NCBI GenBank assembly: GCA_964522105.1
Contig: CAZFVA010000013.1
Location: 20,974 to 84,973 of the forward strand
Direction of reading: 5' to 3'
Source: JAGOFO01 sp964522105
GTDB lineage: Bacteria > Myxococcota_A > UBA9042 > DTJE01
Length of the DNA: 64,000 nucleotides
The notes beneath the pieces are model-generated. The model made no database searches and was not told the DNA's origin. It saw only the letters and a program-made list of their open reading frames with translations. The number at the start of each line of letters is the position of its first letter. Position 1 is the first letter of the stretch. A program made the translations under genes and the position numbers. Below are positions 60,745-64,000 of the stretch, in pieces.

Positions 60745-63017
60745 ATGAAACTGAATACTCTGCCTTTCATGGCAATTTTGCTGATGGTCGCGTCAGTGCC
60801 ATCGGTCGCGTCCGCCGTCGAACCTGATGAAATCCTGATGGTACCGATGTCTGACGGGGTTATGTTGAGTACGGCCATTTACCGGCCTGACCCGGGCATT
60901 TTCACGCCCCCATATCCGACAATTCTTGTCCGGACGCCTTATCCAAACATTCTTGGACAGGTTGACCCTGCCATCTCGGACCAGATCTTTTCATACATGG
61001 TTGACATGTTCGGGTTGGCTCTCGTTATTCAGGACACGCGCGGGACCGGCCTGTCGGAGGGCGACCCTGACGCCTTCTTTTCGGACTGGAAGGATGGGCC
61101 TGACACGGTTGACTGGCTTGTGGCGCAGGACTGGTGCGACGGTCAGGTGATGCAGTTCGGGTTGTCGGCGCTAGGTATCCCGGGGTATCTGGCCGGGCCG
61201 AATGCATCGGATAACATGAAGTGTCAGTATCTTGGCGAGGCGTCGCCGGACATGTATCGGCTGGCGGCGTTTCACGGTGGGATTCTGAAAAAGGACACCG
61301 TCGAAGCGTGGCTTTCGTGGGTCGGCGGGCGGGAGCTGCTGGAGCGTCTGTCGGAACATCGAAACTGCGATTCCTATTGGAATCCATTGATGATTGACAG
61401 GATTGAGGGTGACGTTCACGCGGCGGCCATGCACATTGGCGGCTGGTATGACGTGTTTACCGAAGGTGCGATTGCCGGGTACAGGGCGTATGTCGATCGC
61501 GGCGATGATTGGGCGGCCGACAGGCAGTATCTTGTGATAGGTCCTTGGAATCACTGGGAACTTGCGGGGTCGCTTGGCGAAACTGGCGGGTCCGGCTACA
61601 GGATGCAGGAAGGGCTGATTCAGTGGGTGGCGTTCTGCATGGCTGGCGACGATTCGCAGATTGCCGACTGGCCTCACGTCAGATATTTCGTGATGGGCTC
61701 AAGTGAACCGGATGCGCCGGGCAATGTCTGGCGTTCCGCAGATGACTGGCCGATTCCTTCGGACGACGTGGTTTTTGGTCTGAACGGTGACGGCAGTATC
61801 GGTGTGGCGGAGGGTGGTTCGCCGGACCGTGGGACCAGGTCGGGGCATCGGTCGGTACGTCCTGTAAGGTCGGCATCGGTACACCGGTCGTCGTCAGTTT
61901 TGACGGGCTTCGAGGAGCCTGTCAGCCTGCCTTTCGATCACAGCAGCGTGTCGCCTGTTGTTGGTGGCAGAAACCTGGTCGGTTCATCCGGCCGTCAGGA
62001 GCTGGCGCGGGTTCTGGCGCGAAACGACTACGTGCAATTCATGACAGCGCCTTTGGTCGAACCATTCGAAACGATTGGAAAAATGAAGGTCCGGCTTGAT
62101 GTGTCAACGGCGTGGCCGGATGCAGACATTATTGTCAGGCTGGCTGATGTGTATCCCGATGGTTCGACATGGCTGATTTCGGACGGTGCGGCCCGTCTTT
62201 CAAGACGTGACGGCTGTGAAGGTGCAGTGACGGTCGAGGCGGGGAACGTTTATTCGATTGATGTGGACTTGCTGAGCTCGGCGATCATTTTCAACACCGG
62301 CCACCGGATCGCCCTGATTATGACGACTACTACCTACCCAAAATATGAGTTAAATCCTGAGCTTGAAAAGGAGTCGCGCCTGAATGGCCCGATTGCCGAT
62401 GCGCTGCAGATTCATGGTGGCGAGCTGATATTGCCGGTGCTGTCCCCGATCGTGGAAGTGCCGGACACGGTCGAGTCTGCAGAGCCTGATGTGTCGGAAG
62501 AAGTCGTGGTTCAGGATGTACCGGCAGATGTTGAACCGCAGGATGTCGTTGAAGCTACGGATGTTCTGGAAATCGGGGCGGATATGGCGGGCGAAGTTCA
62601 GGTGTCTGATGTCGTGGCCGATTTGTTCGACATTGGCGCCAGGCCCGATGTCGATTCTGTGGTCGCAGACGATGGTCGCCGGGACATGATTGGCCTTGAC
62701 GCCGAGGATTCCAATGACACTTCACAGCCGTCGTCCGGTGGCGGTTGTTCGGCTGGTTCAACGTCCGGTTCGTCGGCTGGTCCGCTGCAGGTTGTGTTGC
62801 TTGTTTTTGNNNNNNNNNNNNNNNNNNNNNNNNNNNNNNNNNNNNNNNNNNNNNNNNNNNNNNNNNNNNNNNNNNNNNNNNNNNNNNNNNNNNNNNNNNN
62901 NNNNNNNNNGGTTCAACGTCCGGTTCGTCGGCTGGTCCGCTGCAGGTTGTGTTGCTTGTTTTTGCTTTTGCCACTGCCGTTTTTGCCCGCCGGAAGAACA
63001 CCCTGAATCGTTCTTGA
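60745..63017 (+). CDS. Secreted CocE/NonD hydrolase with MYXO-CTERM-like tail, split by an artefact gap
   Basis: After removal of the gap and one 55-bp copy the product is 705 residues. The ATG at 60745 is preferred over 60739 for spacing to AGGA. A signal peptide precedes the Xaa-Pro dipeptidase/CocE-like domain: MSDGVMLSTAIYRP, VIQDTRGTGLSEG, the nucleophile Ser141 in GLSALG, and a conserved His in GPWNHW, followed by a C-terminal jelly-roll domain. It probably cleaves an acyl or peptide bond in the envelope or outside the cell. Residues about 600-670 form an Asp/Val/Glu-rich linker. The end is GGGCSAGSTSGSSAG, a hydrophobic segment and ARRKN, a sorting tail of MYXO-CTERM type. Naive translation across the gap gives a false, Arg-rich tail. 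Confidence 0.87.
62755..62964. repeat. 55-bp duplicated contig ends around a 100-N gap
   Basis: The same 55 bases occur at 62755-62809 and 62910-62964, on both sides of the N block (62810-62909). As with the gap at 47.8 kb, this is a one-k-mer overlap left by scaffolding. Confidence 0.95.
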
Positions 63018-63074
63018 CCTTGAAACCTTCCCGGTTTATTAGATTTACCAGCAAAGAATTCCAGAGAGATTGTG

Positions 63075-63701
63075 ATGAATGCAAAAGTGATAGTTGTGGC
63101 GGCGTTTTCCTGTGTTGTTATGGCTGGTTGGCAGGTTCAGGCGTCGGCTGCCAACGCCGAAGATGACGGGTTCAAGGAACTGAAAAAGACCAAAGATGGC
63201 GTCGTTGTCAGCACGAAACCGGGACGCACAAAAGGTTTCAACATCGTGCGTTTTGATGCGTCATCGCCGGTTGCGCCTGCCGCGCTGGCGGATTTTTTGT
63301 GGAAGAGCTTTGAAACGAATCATCCGCCTGTCGCCGAGCGTCGTTTTCTGAAGAAGGAACCGGGCGAGATAGTGTTTTATGACAAGATTAAGACTCCGGT
63401 CGTGTCTGACCGTGACTATACAATGCGGATTCGCCGCGTCAGTGAAGGCGACAGCCGCAAGCTTGTGTTTCAGACCGTGACCGAGTTTGGTCCCCCGCCA
63501 GACCCGGATTACGTCCGGATGCCCATCACGCAGGGTGCATGGGAAATGTCGCCCGACCCGAACGGCGGCAGCATCGTCAGGTACTGGGTATACAGCGAAC
63601 CGGGTGGTTCGGTGCCTGCCTGGATAATCCGCGATCCCCAGGTCAAAGAAGCCCTCGAAGACTTTCGTCGGGCCCTGAAAGACGCCGCCAAGGGACCGTG
63701 A
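63075..63701 (+). CDS. Secreted START/SRPBCC domain protein
   Basis: The product has 208 residues from the ATG at 63075; a GTG at 63072 is also open. A signal peptide (cleavage near QASA) is followed by a START-like domain with DGVVVSTKPGRTKGFNIVRFDA, VVSDRDYTMRIRRV and GGSIVRYWVYSEPGGSVPAWIIRD. Such domains bind lipids or other hydrophobic ligands in a deep pocket. Export suggests a periplasmic lipid-binding role. It lies 57 nt after the CocE-like gene and may be co-transcribed. A GC hairpin lies 17 nt after its stop. Confidence 0.88.
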   Translation: MNAKVIVVAAFSCVVMAGWQVQASAANAEDDGFKELKKTKDGVVVSTKPGRTKGFNIVRFDASSPVAPAALADFLWKSFETNHPPVAERRFLKKEPGEIVFYDKIKTPVVSDRDYTMRIRRVSEGDSRKLVFQTVTEFGPPPDPDYVRMPITQGAWEMSPDPNGGSIVRYWVYSEPGGSVPAWIIRDPQVKEALEDFRRALKDAAKGP

Positions 63702-63718
63702 ATTCGCGAAATTTGGAC

Positions 63719-63910
63719 GGCCCCGTTGGGGCCTCAAATTATAAAAAACACCGTCAATACCAGGGCCGTCCGTCGCGAGGCGCTCCGTTGGCCCTGGCCT
63801 GTATTTGGCGCATCCCTTCAGGATGCGTCGGACACGTACCTGCGCCACGAAGTGGCGGCTCATTAATAGCCCAGGGTAACGCAGCCCCGAAGGGGTCAGG
63901 CGACCCTGGG
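63719..63910. repeat. Hairpin-rich interspersed repeat (REP/BIME-like)
   Basis: Six inverted repeats lie within 192 bp: GGCCCC-GTT-GGGGCC (63719-63733), CCAGGGCC...GGCCCTGG (63760-63797), CGCATCC-CTTCA-GGATGCG (63809-63827), CGCCAC-GAA-GTGGCG (63843-63857), and CCCC-GAA-GGGG (63886-63896) nested in CCCAGGGT...ACCCTGGG (63870-63910). The style (short GC stems closed by GAA or CTTCA loops) recalls families of palindromic repeats found between genes in several phyla. No gene is seen in it. Confidence 0.6.
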
Positions 63911-63944
63911 TGATTTGAGTATTGATGCCGTGGGATCGGGGTGC

Positions 63945-64000
63945 CTAGATGATGCCCTGGTCGGACATGGCGGTGGCGACTTTCATGAAGCCGGCGATGT
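63945..64000 (-). CDS. gdhA: C-terminal end of NADP-type glutamate dehydrogenase (partial)
   Basis: Only the last 18 codons are inside the window: IAGFMKVATAMSDQGII and a TAG stop. This ending closely matches the C-terminus of hexameric glutamate dehydrogenases (IAGFxKVADAMxxQGxx). The enzyme links 2-oxoglutarate and ammonia to glutamate, the substrate of the glutamine synthetase encoded at 12.7 kb. The rest of the gene lies beyond the window. Confidence 0.75.
   Translation of the reverse strand, partial: IAGFMKVATAMSDQGII

Noticed and set aside
62965..63006. Arg-rich C-terminus of the CocE-like protein read through the gap
   Set aside because: The frame changes because 155 artificial bases are present; collapsing the duplicated flanks gives a sensible tail.
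63539..63913. Plus-strand open frame of 124 codons covering the hairpin repeat
   Set aside because: Its first half is out of frame inside the START-domain gene, and the second half runs through palindromic repeat sequence, a frequent source of false proteins.
1..64000. CRISPR arrays, rRNA genes, insertion sequences and prophage genes
   Set aside because: No regularly spaced direct repeats, rRNA-like sequence, transposase or phage structural proteins were recognised anywhere in the window.

Overview
The window looks like part of a metagenome-assembled chromosome from a diderm bacterium with moderate GC content, most probably a member of the Myxococcota (old Deltaproteobacteria). The evidence is indirect but consistent: a MYXO-CTERM-like tail (Gly/Cys/Ser stretch, one membrane segment, Arg-Arg-Lys) on a secreted hydrolase; giant cysteine-rich repeat proteins; secreted proteins with long Asp/Val/Thr-rich linkers; an FGE-sulfatase-domain lipoprotein; a steroid 5-alpha-reductase homologue; and three tandem EutN/CcmL microcompartment vertex genes, comparable with the separate vertex-gene locus of Haliangium. 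There are three 100-N gaps. Two of them (47843-47942 and 62810-62909) are flanked by the same 55 bp on both sides, so they are scaffolding artefacts. Removing 155 bp at each restores one continuous reading frame. The third (35060-35159) has no duplicated flank and hides a real unknown stretch.

Layout. 1-11 kb: the C-terminal part of a giant Cys-rich, P-domain-containing surface protein, a tRNA-Cys with a strong promoter, a small Cys-cluster protein and a second Cys-rich lipoprotein. 11-16 kb: a thioesterase, then a plus-strand run of AI-2E permease, glutamine synthetase, alpha/beta hydrolase and nitrilase-family amidase. 16-22 kb: a lipoprotein, then a sigma-54 two-component system (NtrB/NtrC type) behind its own -24/-12 candidate promoter, and an EEP-family phosphatase. 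22-28 kb (minus strand): an envelope-spanning set of LolA-like carrier, DUF1302-like outer-membrane protein, lipoprotein and MMPL/RND pump, preceded by a second sigma-54 candidate promoter with two upstream dyads. 28.5-31.5 kb: two paralogous PilZ proteins tail to tail, then gpmA. 31.5-37.7 kb: a U32 peptidase, then an overlapping set of FGE-domain lipoprotein, unknown protein and DUF1998-type helicase. 37.8-39.6 kb: a steroid-type SDR plus a steroid 5-alpha-reductase. 39.6-42.6 kb (minus): small Cys protein, comM and recA. 42.8-50.7 kb: tamB followed by an Omp85 protein. 50.7-53.3 kb: a pseudouridine synthase, then an SRPBCC-like gene and three EutN/CcmL genes. 53.4-60.6 kb: an FG-GAP lipoprotein, zinc-ribbon proteins, a CAU tRNA, a DHH phosphoesterase and grpE. 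60.7-64 kb: a CocE/NonD hydrolase with a MYXO-CTERM-like tail, a START-domain protein, a hairpin-rich interspersed repeat and the 3' end of a glutamate dehydrogenase gene.

Themes. Much of the window builds or modifies the cell envelope: TamB/Omp85, the MMPL-LolA-DUF1302 set, many lipoproteins and Cys-rich surface proteins. The most interesting candidates are the tandem EutN trio without hexameric shell genes in view, the sigma-54-linked envelope export operon with its operator pair, and the steroid-modifying gene pair. All functions are read from the sequence without database searches.
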